A stretch of 64,000 nucleotides of DNA from Streptococcus sp. oral taxon 431 (GTDB lineage: Bacteria > Bacillota > Bacilli > Lactobacillales > Streptococcaceae), in NCBI RefSeq assembly GCF_001553685.1, contig NZ_CP014264.1, forward strand, positions 1,434,001 to 1,498,000. The letters are read 5' to 3'. This document shows positions 20,631-29,571 of this stretch, in pieces. Below the pieces are notes generated by a model, which saw only the letters and a list, made by a program, of their open reading frames with translations, ran no database searches and was not told the origin of the DNA. Every line of letters starts with the position of its first letter. Position 1 is the stretch's first letter. The translations under genes were made by a program, and so were the position numbers.

Positions 20631-21314
20631 TCAATTATATACAAAAACAAGTAATTCTTCTCTAGCAATCTTTATTCTTAAAAAATCATCAATTATAAAA
20701 TTAGTACATTGGACATCATCAAAGTTTGTAGAAAAATACTTTGATAAAGAGTTTAAAGCTCTTAATAGTTTGTTAAAATAAGCTAGAGCCAACGGCGGAA
20801 CTTCTTCGGTATTCAGATGATTAATTTCTGATTCAATTAAATCCTCAATTGCTGCGAATATTTCACCTATTTCATCTTCAATATTATAAGATAAATTCTT
20901 TTTAGAATTAAAATCATTAATAGAATTCAAAAGTTTGTTATATTCCCATTCAAAATCATCTAGTGCTCTATAGAATATTGGGAAATCACTTTGTAATTTT
21001 AATAGATTTGACTTCCTTGATTGTCGAGCCATTTCTTTAAGTTCTCTTAAACTCTCTTCAACCTTTTTTTGAGTTTCAGATAGTTGCTTTTGTTGACCTG
21101 TCAGTTCTACAATATTTTTCGCGATTGAAGACTGAATAATTTCTAGCCTTCGTTGTCGTTCATCAATTTCTTTAGTATCTTTTTTTGAAATCCAAGTTGC
21201 GTAAATTATAGGTATTAGAATTGAAAAACCACCTATACCTATTTGAATCCAATTGGAAATCCAATCAGTTGAATCAATCGCTTTAATCAATTCTTCAAAC
21301 ATTTCAACATTCAT
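20631..21314 (-). CDS. Single-span membrane protein with coiled coil, unknown
   Basis: 227 residues. A hydrophobic helix at about residues 22-42 is followed by a long charged helical stretch (about 45-95, heptad-like with many Glu, Gln and Lys) typical of a coiled coil, then a helical C-terminal domain. AAGGATAATAAT precedes the ATG. Very AT-rich compared with parC and parE. It sits 82 bases after the next gene, with which it may form a pair. No recognised family. Confidence 0.65.
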   Translation of the reverse strand: MNVEMFEELIKAIDSTDWISNWIQIGIGGFSILIPIIYATWISKKDTKEIDERQRRLEIIQSSIAKNIVELTGQQKQLSETQKKVEESLRELKEMARQSRKSNLLKLQSDFPIFYRALDDFEWEYNKLLNSINDFNSKKNLSYNIEDEIGEIFAAIEDLIESEINHLNTEEVPPLALAYFNKLLRALNSLSKYFSTNFDDVQCTNFIIDDFLRIKIAREELLVFVYN

Positions 21315-21395
21315 ATTATTATCCTTGTGAATACTATGATTAAATTTAAAATATGGTTCATCGATAACCGAGTTGTTTAATTGTAAAAATTGACT

Positions 21396-22433
21396 TTATA
21401 TATTTCTTGCTCTAATCGCTTTATAAAGTTTATAGTCATCATAGTTTTTCAAATCTTTTAGTGATTTCAACTCATTTTTAACAATAATAACTAAAAATTT
21501 CTTCGTACTCAGCAACTTCTCTTTATATTTCTCACCACCATAATAATAACATTCTACTAGCCTATTGTAATCAATACCATCTTCGTTTTTAAGAAGCTGC
21601 TCTTGGAAAATTTGTTGGGCTTTATCATACATTTTTGAAAGAAATTGTGACTGACGAAATTCAAAAAATGCTGTTTGAATAATCAATACTAGAAGAGCAA
21701 TACCTATCGGTCTAACTTTATCAATATCAACTCCAACAATGAATGTTACTATCGCAAGAACTCCAAGTATGAGACGATTTTCCAATTCCATACCTTCTAA
21801 TTCAAAAATATTCTGAGATTTTAAAACGATATAAAATGAAAGGCAAGAAGCAATCGACACCAAAAAGATTATCAACCAAAACGCCCAAACTTCAGAATTC
21901 AATTCGCAGTTCAAGTCATACTCCTTAAATGGAAAATTTATAAAACTCTCTACTATTTTTAAATTATTATTATTTTGAACCATATAGATAGTCAGAGAGC
22001 CTATAATAAATGCAGCCACAATCATTAATACTAAAAGTTTCATCCGAAAATTTTTAACAAATGATAAAGTGGCAAACACTCGTCTCATATTCAATCTCTT
22101 TTTTAAATAACTATGATAAAAATCTTTGAACAGATAAAAGATAAACAGGATCAAAAAATTATAACCAAGCATTACTAAAACTGTTATTACAAGAAGTAAA
22201 AGCAAAGATATAAAGTTATTTATATATTCAGACGGAACCTTTTTATCAATCTCAATAAAAATATTCATTAATATCCCTATAATAAACATATAAAGCAAAT
22301 ACTTAATCATCTTAACTCTAGTATTTTTAGCAAGATAATCTGTACTATCTAAGATTTTTAAAAATTTTAGACTACTTGCTTCATTATTTATAAAATAATT
22401 CTTTATTTTTCTAAGTAATCTTGTAATTAACAT
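21396..22433 (-). CDS. Multi-span membrane protein coupled to parE, unknown
   Basis: 345 residues if started at the ATG at 22433, one base after the parE stop (TGA-G-ATG); longer in-frame starts would lie inside parE. About six hydrophobic helices at roughly 32-52, 62-98 (probably two), 133-155, 175-200 and 218-258. They are followed by a soluble, charged C-terminal domain of about 85 residues. AT-rich. Adjacent to a coiled-coil membrane protein of unknown function. Translation is probably coupled to parE. Confidence 0.65.
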   Translation of the reverse strand: MLITRLLRKIKNYFINNEASSLKFLKILDSTDYLAKNTRVKMIKYLLYMFIIGILMNIFIEIDKKVPSEYINNFISLLLLLVITVLVMLGYNFLILFIFYLFKDFYHSYLKKRLNMRRVFATLSFVKNFRMKLLVLMIVAAFIIGSLTIYMVQNNNNLKIVESFINFPFKEYDLNCELNSEVWAFWLIIFLVSIASCLSFYIVLKSQNIFELEGMELENRLILGVLAIVTFIVGVDIDKVRPIGIALLVLIIQTAFFEFRQSQFLSKMYDKAQQIFQEQLLKNEDGIDYNRLVECYYYGGEKYKEKLLSTKKFLVIIVKNELKSLKDLKNYDDYKLYKAIRARNI

Positions 22434-22434
22434 C

Positions 22435-24384
22435 TCAAAACACCATCTCCCCACTCTCTTCCAGCGTAAATTTGACATTATCTTCAATCCACTTACGACG
22501 TGGTTCAACCTTATCACCCATGAGGACATTGACGCGGCGTTCTGCGCGTGCTAAGTCTTCGATCGTGACACGAATGAGAGTTCGAGTCTCTGGATTCATA
22601 GTTGTTTCCCAGAGTTGGTCCGCATTCATTTCACCAAGACCTTTATAGCGTTGAAGGGTAGCGCCTTTACCAAACTGTTTGCGAAGTTCTTCTAGCTCTC
22701 CATCAGTCCAAGCATAGGCCACTTCTTCTTTTTTGCCTTTACCTTTGGACATCTTGTAAAGAGGCGGAAGGGCGATATAGACGTGTCCTGCCTCGACTAG
22801 TGGACGCATGTAGCGATAAAAGAAGGTTAAGAGAAGGGTTTGAATGTGGGCACCATCGGTGTCCGCATCGGTCATGATAATGATCTTATCATAGTTGGCA
22901 TCTTCAAGGGAGAAGTCTGCTCCTACACCGGCACCGATGGTATAAATCATAGTGTTGATTTCTTCATTTTTGAGGATATCTGCCATTTTGGCTTTGGCTG
23001 TATTGATGACCTTACCACGAAGAGGCAAAATAGCCTGGAACTTACGATCACGTCCTTGTTTAGCAGATCCACCGGCAGAATCACCCTCGACTAGGTAAAG
23101 TTCATTCTTAGCTGGATTTTTAGACTGGGCTGGCGTTAATTTCCCAGAAAGCAATCCCTTATCTTTTTTGTTTTTCTTGCCATTTCGGCTCTCATCACGC
23201 GCCTTACGAGCCGCTTCACGGGCATCACGCGCCTTGATAGCTTTACGAATCAGATTTGAAGCTAATTCCCCATTTTCCATGAGGAAGAAGGTCAACTTAT
23301 CAGCTACAATCCCATCTACAACGGGACGAGCAAGGGGACTTCCCAGTTTATCCTTGGTCTGTCCTTCAAACTGAAGGTGTTCTTCCGGAACAAGGATGGA
23401 AAGAACTGCCGCTAATCCTTCACGGTAATCTGAACCTTCTAGGTTTTTATCTTTTTCTTTGAGAAGGCCAGTTTTTCGCGCATAGTCATTCATGACTTTG
23501 GTAATGGCAGACTTGAGTCCTGTCTCATGCGTTCCACCGTCTTTGGTACGGACGTTATTGACAAAGGACAAGATGTTATCTGAGAATCCATCATTATACT
23601 GGAGGGCTACTTCTACTTGGAAACCATTGTCTTCTCCTTCAAAGTAAAGGACTGGCGTCAAGGTTTCCTTGTCTTCATTGAGATAAGAAACAAAGTCCTG
23701 TACTCCATTCTCATAGTGGAATTCGATTGCTTCATCTGTTCGCTTGTCCGTTAATGACAAGGTTACATTCTTCAAGAGAAAAGCTGACTCATTGAGGCGC
23801 TCTGAAATGGTATTGTACTTGAAGTCAGTCGTAGAAAAGATACTAGCATCCGGCATGAAGGTAACCTTAGTACCTGTCTTAGACTTGGGTGCTGTCCCCA
23901 CCTTTTTAAGAGTCGTAACTGGCTTGCCACCATTTTCAAAGCGTTGTTTGTAAACAGCCCCATCACGAGTAATTTCTACCTCTAGCCAACTAGAGAGGGC
24001 ATTGACGACAGAAGATCCAACCCCGTGAAGACCTCCTGATGTCTTATAACCACCCTGACCGAATTTCCCTCCGGCGTGAAGGATAGTAAAGATAACCTCA
24101 ACAGTTGGAATTCCCATAGCGTGCATCCCAGTCGGCATTCCACGTCCGTGGTCTTGAACCGTTAAACTGCCGTCTTTATTAATGGTCACATCAATACGAT
24201 CGCCGAACCCAGACAGAGCTTCATCGACCGCATTATCGACGATTTCCCAGACTAGGTGGTGGAGACCAGCACCATCGGTCGATCCGATATACATCCCTGG
24301 ACGTTTACGGACCGCATCCAACCCTTCTAGCACCTGAATGGCGTCATCATTATAATTGTTAATATTGATTTCCTTTTTTGACAC
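22435..24384 (-). CDS. parE: DNA topoisomerase IV subunit B
   Basis: 649 residues with a GTG start at 24384 preceded by AGGAGG. The GHKL ATPase domain has motifs EIVDNAVDEALSG and HGRGMPTG. The transducer domain is followed by a TOPRIM domain (VEGDSAGGSAKQGRD and MTDADTDGAHI) and the C-terminal PLVEAGHVYIA and GLGEM blocks. It provides the ATPase of topoisomerase IV. No quinolone-type change is obvious in the EGDSAGGSAKQGRDRKFQAI block. Confidence 0.97.
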   Translation of the reverse strand: MSKKEININNYNDDAIQVLEGLDAVRKRPGMYIGSTDGAGLHHLVWEIVDNAVDEALSGFGDRIDVTINKDGSLTVQDHGRGMPTGMHAMGIPTVEVIFTILHAGGKFGQGGYKTSGGLHGVGSSVVNALSSWLEVEITRDGAVYKQRFENGGKPVTTLKKVGTAPKSKTGTKVTFMPDASIFSTTDFKYNTISERLNESAFLLKNVTLSLTDKRTDEAIEFHYENGVQDFVSYLNEDKETLTPVLYFEGEDNGFQVEVALQYNDGFSDNILSFVNNVRTKDGGTHETGLKSAITKVMNDYARKTGLLKEKDKNLEGSDYREGLAAVLSILVPEEHLQFEGQTKDKLGSPLARPVVDGIVADKLTFFLMENGELASNLIRKAIKARDAREAARKARDESRNGKKNKKDKGLLSGKLTPAQSKNPAKNELYLVEGDSAGGSAKQGRDRKFQAILPLRGKVINTAKAKMADILKNEEINTMIYTIGAGVGADFSLEDANYDKIIIMTDADTDGAHIQTLLLTFFYRYMRPLVEAGHVYIALPPLYKMSKGKGKKEEVAYAWTDGELEELRKQFGKGATLQRYKGLGEMNADQLWETTMNPETRTLIRVTIEDLARAERRVNVLMGDKVEPRRKWIEDNVKFTLEESGEMVF

Positions 24385-24507
24385 AAGGAACCTCCTATTC
24401 GTTCATCTTTACTATTTTACAGGTTTTCTAAGGATTTTGCAAAATTTTCAAGTTAAAAAGCCTATTCACAAGTCCTTTTTAGTAAAAAAAGCACTCATTT
24501 CCACCCT

Positions 24508-24541
24508 AAAAAAAGAAACCAAGACGCGAGTCTCAGTTTTC
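24508..24541 (-). terminator. Terminator after the amino-acid-binding protein gene
   Basis: On the minus strand GAAAAC..AGAC pairs with GTCT..GTTTC around a TCGC loop and runs into a row of T residues. It overlaps the stop codon of the gene. Confidence 0.7.
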
Positions 24542-25375
24542 TTTTCCTTTAACTTGGCTTGTTGCTATATCTTCACCAAACCATTTTTGGCTAATTTCTT
24601 GGAATTTACCTTCTTGATAGAGTTCCACAAAAGCTTGATTCAAATTTGCTAACAAGGTCTTATCTGCTGGTCTTACTCCAACTGCAAAAGACTCACTCTC
24701 AAAACCAGCTGGGAAAATCTCATACTGGTCTAAAATTCCTTCAGTTTCAAGATAATAATTGGCGTAAACACGGTCAATTAAAAGGGCATCAATCCGATCA
24801 TTTTGCAAGTCAATCAAGGCTTCATTAAAACTCTGATATTGGTTGGCTTTCTGATCTTTTACAATGTTTTTCAAGAGTTCTGGCTGAGCTTCAAAATCTA
24901 GATAACCAGAAGAACCTGCTTGGGCTCCCAAAATCTTATTTTTCATATCCGAAACCGACTGGATATTTTGCGATTTTTTAGAGACGAGAACTTGTTGATT
25001 TTCCATGTAGGGAATGGTAAAAGCAACCTTTTCACGGCGTTCATCAGTCGCTGAATATCCATTCCAGATAGCATCAATAGTGCCGTTTTGAAGTTCTGTT
25101 TCCTTCATATCCCAATCAATGGGTTGAAACTGTACCTTGAACCCCAGTTTCTCAGAAACAGCCTGGGCTAAGTCAATATCAAATCCGACATATTGCCCAT
25201 TCTTTTCTTCAAAGCCCATAGGAACAAAGGTATTGTCAAATCCAATAGTAATGCTTCCTTGTTGTTGGTATTTATCCCAATTATCGACTTTGGGATCACT
25301 AGCTTTTTGCGTACATCCTACTAGGAAAAAAGCCAGAAAGAATACCAAAACAAGACTGATTTTCTTTAGATTCAT
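24533..25375 (-). CDS. Amino-acid ABC transporter substrate-binding lipoprotein
   Basis: 280 residues from the ATG at 25375 (GGAGG five bases upstream). Lipobox LVGC, then a full SBP_bac_3 domain with GFDIDLAQAVSEKLG and NGTIDAIWNGYSATDERREKVAFT. It binds a polar amino acid outside the membrane and presents it to the adjoining permease and ATPase. The substrate (glutamine, cystine or another) cannot be decided from these motifs. Last gene of a three-gene operon, nine bases after the ATPase. Confidence 0.92.
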   Translation of the reverse strand: MNLKKISLVLVFFLAFFLVGCTQKASDPKVDNWDKYQQQGSITIGFDNTFVPMGFEEKNGQYVGFDIDLAQAVSEKLGFKVQFQPIDWDMKETELQNGTIDAIWNGYSATDERREKVAFTIPYMENQQVLVSKKSQNIQSVSDMKNKILGAQAGSSGYLDFEAQPELLKNIVKDQKANQYQSFNEALIDLQNDRIDALLIDRVYANYYLETEGILDQYEIFPAGFESESFAVGVRPADKTLLANLNQAFVELYQEGKFQEISQKWFGEDIATSQVKGKEN

Positions 25376-25384
25376 AGACACCTC

Positions 25385-26014
25385 CTACTTAGGCTCTACT
25401 TTGAGAATCTGATCAGCAATATTCTCTGCAAACTGGAGATCGTGAGTCACGACAATTTGAGTCATGCCTAATTCTCGATTTTGTAGGATCAGTTTTTCAA
25501 CCTCGAGACGCAACTCTGGGTCAAGGGCTGAAGTTGGTTCGTCATAACCAATCACTTCAGGATCTATCATCATAGCGCGCGCTAAGGCAACCCGTTGCTT
25601 TTGACCACCAGATAATGAGTATGGATAAGCATCTGCATGAGCTTCGAGTCCCAGACGAGTTAATAAGTCGACCGCCTTCTTCTTTGCATCTGTTTCAGAC
25701 ATCCCCATAGTCTTGATAGGTGACAAAATCAAGTTTTCCATAACGGATAAGTGAGGAAAAAGCTGAAAATCTTGAAAAACAAAACCTAACAAGTGGCGCT
25801 TTTCAAGTTCATCCAAAGGTAGGGATTCTCCATTATAAAAAATCTCTCCTGAATCAATGGTCTCAAGTCCAGCTAACATTCTAAGCAAGGTAGTCTTCCC
25901 ACCACCAGAAGGGCCAACAATGGCCAAAATTTGCTTTTCAGAAATTGTTAAACTGAAATTGGATAAAATTTCTTTTTTCCCAAATTTTTTGCTGATATTT
26001 CTTAATTCTAACAT
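25385..26014 (-). CDS. Amino-acid ABC transporter ATPase
   Basis: 209 residues from the ATG at 26014 (AGGAGG upstream). Walker A GPSGGGKTT, signature LSGGQKQRVALARAMM, Walker B VIGYDEPTSALDPE. This is the GlnQ/HisP type that powers polar amino-acid uptake. It is somewhat shorter than the usual 240 residues at the C-terminus, ending soon after the switch histidine (VTHDLQFAEN). It begins 10 bases after the permease. Confidence 0.93.
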   Translation of the reverse strand: MLELRNISKKFGKKEILSNFSLTISEKQILAIVGPSGGGKTTLLRMLAGLETIDSGEIFYNGESLPLDELEKRHLLGFVFQDFQLFPHLSVMENLILSPIKTMGMSETDAKKKAVDLLTRLGLEAHADAYPYSLSGGQKQRVALARAMMIDPEVIGYDEPTSALDPELRLEVEKLILQNRELGMTQIVVTHDLQFAENIADQILKVEPK

Positions 26015-26024
26015 GGATAACCTC

Positions 26025-26666
26025 CTATCTATAGTAGCTGAACTTCTTCTCAAGTTTCTTAGCTAAAATTGTAACGATACCAATCATAAGCAGATAAATA
26101 GCTCCTGCTAGAAACATTGGAATCAAACTAGCATCTCTATTGGCTGCAGTACGACTGGCTAGGATTAAATCTGAAATACCCAATGCATAGACCAAAGAAG
26201 TATCCTTAACTAAACTCATAACCTCGTTAAATACACTTGGTAAGACAATCTTGGTCACCTGTGGCAAGATGATATAGCGAACGGTATCGATAGGATTAAA
26301 TTTCAAAACCTTGGCTGCTTCGTATTGCCCCTGAGGAATCGTTGCAATTCCTCCACGGAATATTTCTGCAAAGTAGGCTGCATAATTAAGCGTAAAAGCA
26401 ATAATAGCTGCTGGCACCCGGTCCAATCGAATTCCGATACTTGGTAGGACATAATAAATAAAAATTAGTTGCAAAAGTAAGGGTGTCCCACGCATCACCC
26501 AGATATAAACATCAATTATGTAATGGAGGGGTTTCCAATGGACCTGTAAGCAAAAGGCAATCAAAATACCTAAAGGGATTGAAAAGAGCAAGACCAGTGC
26601 AAAAACTTGTATAGTCATTGTAGCACCGCTCAATAAACTTGGTAATATCTCGAATAAATAAGACAT
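26025..26666 (-). CDS. Amino-acid ABC transporter permease
   Basis: 213 residues from the ATG at 26666 (AGGAGG upstream). HisM/GlnP-type permease with five predicted helices and the EAA-type loop EAAKVLKFNPIDTVRYIILPQ that contacts the ATPase. First gene of the three-gene importer operon, divergent from plsY. Confidence 0.93.
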   Translation of the reverse strand: MSYLFEILPSLLSGATMTIQVFALVLLFSIPLGILIAFCLQVHWKPLHYIIDVYIWVMRGTPLLLQLIFIYYVLPSIGIRLDRVPAAIIAFTLNYAAYFAEIFRGGIATIPQGQYEAAKVLKFNPIDTVRYIILPQVTKIVLPSVFNEVMSLVKDTSLVYALGISDLILASRTAANRDASLIPMFLAGAIYLLMIGIVTILAKKLEKKFSYYR

Positions 26667-26694
26667 ATTCCACCTCCTAAAAATAATTGTTCCT

Positions 26695-26722
26695 ATTATA
26701 GCATAAATAAACACAAAATCAA
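26695..26722 (-). promoter_or_regulatory. Promoter of the amino-acid ABC operon
   Basis: Minus strand: TTGATT (26717-26722), 16 bases ending in TGC, then TATAAT (26695-26700), 28 bases upstream of the permease ATG. Confidence 0.75.
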
Positions 26723-26866
26723 GGATTTTCAGAAGTTACCATGAATTTTTAAAACTTTAGCCTTAATTTCCGAACAATAGTGTTCATGAGAAAATTTATC
26801 TACTTACATAAAGTATCAGATGTCACAATTTGAGAAAAGATTCCTTTCCGTTTCTCTCCTATTTCA

Positions 26867-26875
26867 TGGTATAAT
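26867..26875 (+). promoter_or_regulatory. Extended -10 promoter of plsY
   Basis: TGGTATAAT with TATAAT at 26870-26875. Only six bases (AGAAGC) separate it from the ATG at 26882, which is where transcription should begin, and no Shine-Dalgarno sequence exists. The transcript is therefore probably leaderless. Confidence 0.7.
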
Positions 26876-26881
26876 AGAAGC

Positions 26882-27523
26882 ATGATGACAATAGTATTAT
26901 TAATTTTAGCTTATTTATTGGGTTCTATCCCTTCAGGACTGTGGATTGGGCAAATCTTCTTTAAGATCAATCTAAGAGAACATGGTTCAGGTAATACTGG
27001 AACGACCAATACCTTTCGTATTTTAGGTAAGAAAGCGGGTATGGCAACCTTCGTGATTGACTTTTTCAAAGGAACCATCGCAACCTTGCTTCCACTTATC
27101 TTTCATGTTCAAGGTGTTTCACCTCTAGTCTTTGGCCTTTTAGCTGTGATTGGGCATACCTTCCCGGTATTTGCAGGATTTAAAGGAGGAAAGGCTGTCG
27201 CAACTAGTGCTGGAGTCATTTTCGGATTTGCTCCTCTATTTTGCCTCTATCTAGCAGTTGTCTTCTTTGGAACTCTATATCTAGGAAGCATGATTTCTCT
27301 CTCTAGTGTTACTGCTGCTCTCGCAGCTGTACTTGGGGTGATCCTCTTTCCGCTTATCGGTTTCCTACTGCCAAGTTACGATTTATTATTCGTAGCGATT
27401 ATCCTAGCTCTCGCAGGTTTAATTATTATCCGCCACAAAGATAATATCAATCGTATTCGTAATAAAACAGAAAATCTTGTTCCCTGGGGCTTAAACCTCA
27501 CACACCAAGAACCTAAACAATAA
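26882..27523 (+). CDS. plsY: Acyl-phosphate glycerol-3-phosphate acyltransferase PlsY
   Basis: 213 residues, five to seven hydrophobic helices. The three family motifs are present: [26 protein letters not shown] (phosphate loop) and [20 protein letters not shown]. PlsY moves the acyl group from acyl-phosphate (made by PlsX) to glycerol-3-phosphate in the membrane, the first committed step of phospholipid synthesis. Two tandem ATG codons start the gene directly after the -10 box. Confidence 0.97.
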   Translation: MMTIVLLILAYLLGSIPSGLWIGQIFFKINLREHGSGNTGTTNTFRILGKKAGMATFVIDFFKGTIATLLPLIFHVQGVSPLVFGLLAVIGHTFPVFAGFKGGKAVATSAGVIFGFAPLFCLYLAVVFFGTLYLGSMISLSSVTAALAAVLGVILFPLIGFLLPSYDLLFVAIILALAGLIIIRHKDNINRIRNKTENLVPWGLNLTHQEPKQ

Positions 27524-27552
27524 AACGTCAGTTTCAAACTGACGCTTTTTTG
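27523..27552. terminator. Convergent terminator between plsY and the nup operon
   Basis: AACGTCAGTTT and AAACTGACG form a perfect stem followed by CTTTTTTG on the plus strand; the minus strand also has a T run. It serves plsY and the last nup permease gene. Confidence 0.85.
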
Positions 27553-27553
27553 T

Positions 27554-28510
27554 TTATTTAGATTTGATATAGTTGATACCATCTGCCTTCGGTGCAACTG
27601 CTTTACCAAAGAAGGCTGCTAGGACGACGATGGTCAAGAGATATGGTGCAATTTGCAAGTAAACGGCTGGAACTCCTTGCAAGAAAGGAAGTTGAGAACC
27701 GATAACCGCCAAACTTTGTGATAGTCCGAAGAAGAGACTTGAAAGCATAGCTCCAACAGGATTCCACTTACCGAAAATCATAGCAGCAAGTGCGATAAAT
27801 CCAGGTCCAACGATGGTAGTAACTGAGAAGTTAACGGAAATTGACTGAGCGTAGATAGCTCCACCGATTCCTCCAAGGAAACCTGAAATCACAACTCCAA
27901 GATATCTCATCTTGTAGACATTAATCCCCAAAGTATCTGCTGCTTGTGGGTGTTCACCAACTGAACGGAGGCGAAGTCCAAAGCGAGTTTTAAAAAGGAC
28001 AAACCACGCTAAGAATGAAAAGGCAATTGCTAGGTAACCAAGTAAACTTGTTGACTTGAAGAAGATATCTCCGATAACTGGGATATTAGCCAAAAGAGGG
28101 AAATCAAAACGTCCAAAAGTTTGCGTTAAGTTATCCGTTTGTCCCTTGTTATAAAGCACTTTGACTAAGAAAACAGCCAAGGCTGGCGCCATCAAGTTAA
28201 GTACGGTACCACTGACAACATGGTCAGCACGGAAATGAACTGTAGCCACTGCGTGAATGAGAGAGAAGATAGCTCCAACTAATCCACCAACTAGCAAAGC
28301 CAACCAAGGAGTTAATGCTCCCAAATCCTGTGCAAATTCAAGATTAAACACAACTCCAGAAAAGGCACCCATAACCATGATTCCTTCAAGTCCAACGTTA
28401 ACAACTCCCCCACGTTCAGAGAAAACGCCTCCGATACTTGTGAAAATAAGTGGTGCTGAATAAATCAACATTGAAGAAACCATAAGGGTTAACATTGTTG
28501 TAATCGACAT
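27554..28510 (-). CDS. Nucleoside ABC transporter permease (second subunit)
   Basis: 318 residues with about eight to nine helices, of the BPD_transp_2 family found in nucleoside (BmpA/PnrA-type) and simple-sugar importers. Motifs ERGGVVNVGLEGIMVMGA and GLRLRSVGEHPQAADTLGI are typical. Last gene of the nucleoside operon, two bases after the partner permease. It corresponds to NupC of related lactic bacteria, but I leave the symbol empty because NupC also names an unrelated carrier. Confidence 0.92.
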   Translation of the reverse strand: MSITTMLTLMVSSMLIYSAPLIFTSIGGVFSERGGVVNVGLEGIMVMGAFSGVVFNLEFAQDLGALTPWLALLVGGLVGAIFSLIHAVATVHFRADHVVSGTVLNLMAPALAVFLVKVLYNKGQTDNLTQTFGRFDFPLLANIPVIGDIFFKSTSLLGYLAIAFSFLAWFVLFKTRFGLRLRSVGEHPQAADTLGINVYKMRYLGVVISGFLGGIGGAIYAQSISVNFSVTTIVGPGFIALAAMIFGKWNPVGAMLSSLFFGLSQSLAVIGSQLPFLQGVPAVYLQIAPYLLTIVVLAAFFGKAVAPKADGINYIKSK

Positions 28511-28512
28511 CC

Positions 28513-29571
28513 TTATTTACCTCCTTTAAGTTGTTTTCTTGGTTTGACAAAGCGCTCGATGATGTAGTGAACGCTGACAAAGAAGATAATTGAGGCTGTA
28601 ACGATACTTACAAGCTCTGATGGTACTTGTGCTGCATTCATACCAGGGGCTCCAACTTGAAGCACTCCGAACAAGAAGGCTGCAAAGAGAATTCCAATTG
28701 GTGAGTTTGCAGCAAGTAGACTAACCGCCATTCCGTTAAAGCCAATCGCCAATGATGAACCTTGGACATAAACGTTTTGGAAGGTCCCAAGTCCTTCTAC
28801 TGCTCCACCTAGACCTGCAAGGGCACCTGAGATAATCATTGATAGGATGATGGTGCGTTTAGCTGAAATACCTGCGTATTCAGAAGCATTTGGATTGAGA
28901 CCAACTGCACGGATTTCAAAACCGAGAGTTGTCTTCTTAAGCAAGAACCAGATAACTGCAACTGCAATGATGGCAAAGAAAATCCCAATATTCATACGAG
29001 AGTTTCCTGTTAACTCAGCAAGCCAAGGTGTTTGATAAGTTGCGTTTGCACTTACTCGGATTGATGAGTCTGTACTTTGCATAATATCTTTAGGGAAAGA
29101 GTGGATAAAGGCATTACTTGTATAGAGAACAATGTAGTTCATCATGATGGTTACGATAACTTCAGATGTTCCAAGATAGGCTCTTAAAATACCAGGAATG
29201 GCACCAACAATTCCTCCAGCAACCAGCGCAATGACAACTGTCGCAAGAATCAACAATGGACGTGGTAAATCTGGATTTGAAAGAGCGAACCAACCACTCA
29301 TAACCCAACCAGCGAGTGCTTGTCCTGGAAGACCAACGTTAAAGAAGCCTGCACGACTGGCAACTGCAAATCCAAGAGCAATCAAGACTAATGGCCCCAT
29401 GGCACGGAAAATTTCACCGATCCCACGAACACTACCGAAGGCTGTGTAGAACAACTCTTCATAACCCCAAATAGCATCGTAGCCAAAAATCCACATGACG
29501 ATGGCTCCAAGCAAGATTCCAAGGATAACAGAAATCAAGGGAACCGAAATTTGTTGTAATTTTTTAGACAT
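28513..29571 (-). CDS. Nucleoside ABC transporter permease (first subunit)
   Basis: 352 residues from the ATG at 29571, which overlaps the stop of the ATPase gene (TGATG) with AAAGGAG upstream. About nine to ten helices, BPD_transp_2 family, with ASRAGFFNVGLPGQALAGW and FEIRAVGLNPNASEYAGI. Works as a heterodimer with the next gene product to import ribo- and deoxyribonucleosides captured by PnrA. Confidence 0.92.
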   Translation of the reverse strand: MSKKLQQISVPLISVILGILLGAIVMWIFGYDAIWGYEELFYTAFGSVRGIGEIFRAMGPLVLIALGFAVASRAGFFNVGLPGQALAGWVMSGWFALSNPDLPRPLLILATVVIALVAGGIVGAIPGILRAYLGTSEVIVTIMMNYIVLYTSNAFIHSFPKDIMQSTDSSIRVSANATYQTPWLAELTGNSRMNIGIFFAIIAVAVIWFLLKKTTLGFEIRAVGLNPNASEYAGISAKRTIILSMIISGALAGLGGAVEGLGTFQNVYVQGSSLAIGFNGMAVSLLAANSPIGILFAAFLFGVLQVGAPGMNAAQVPSELVSIVTASIIFFVSVHYIIERFVKPRKQLKGGK

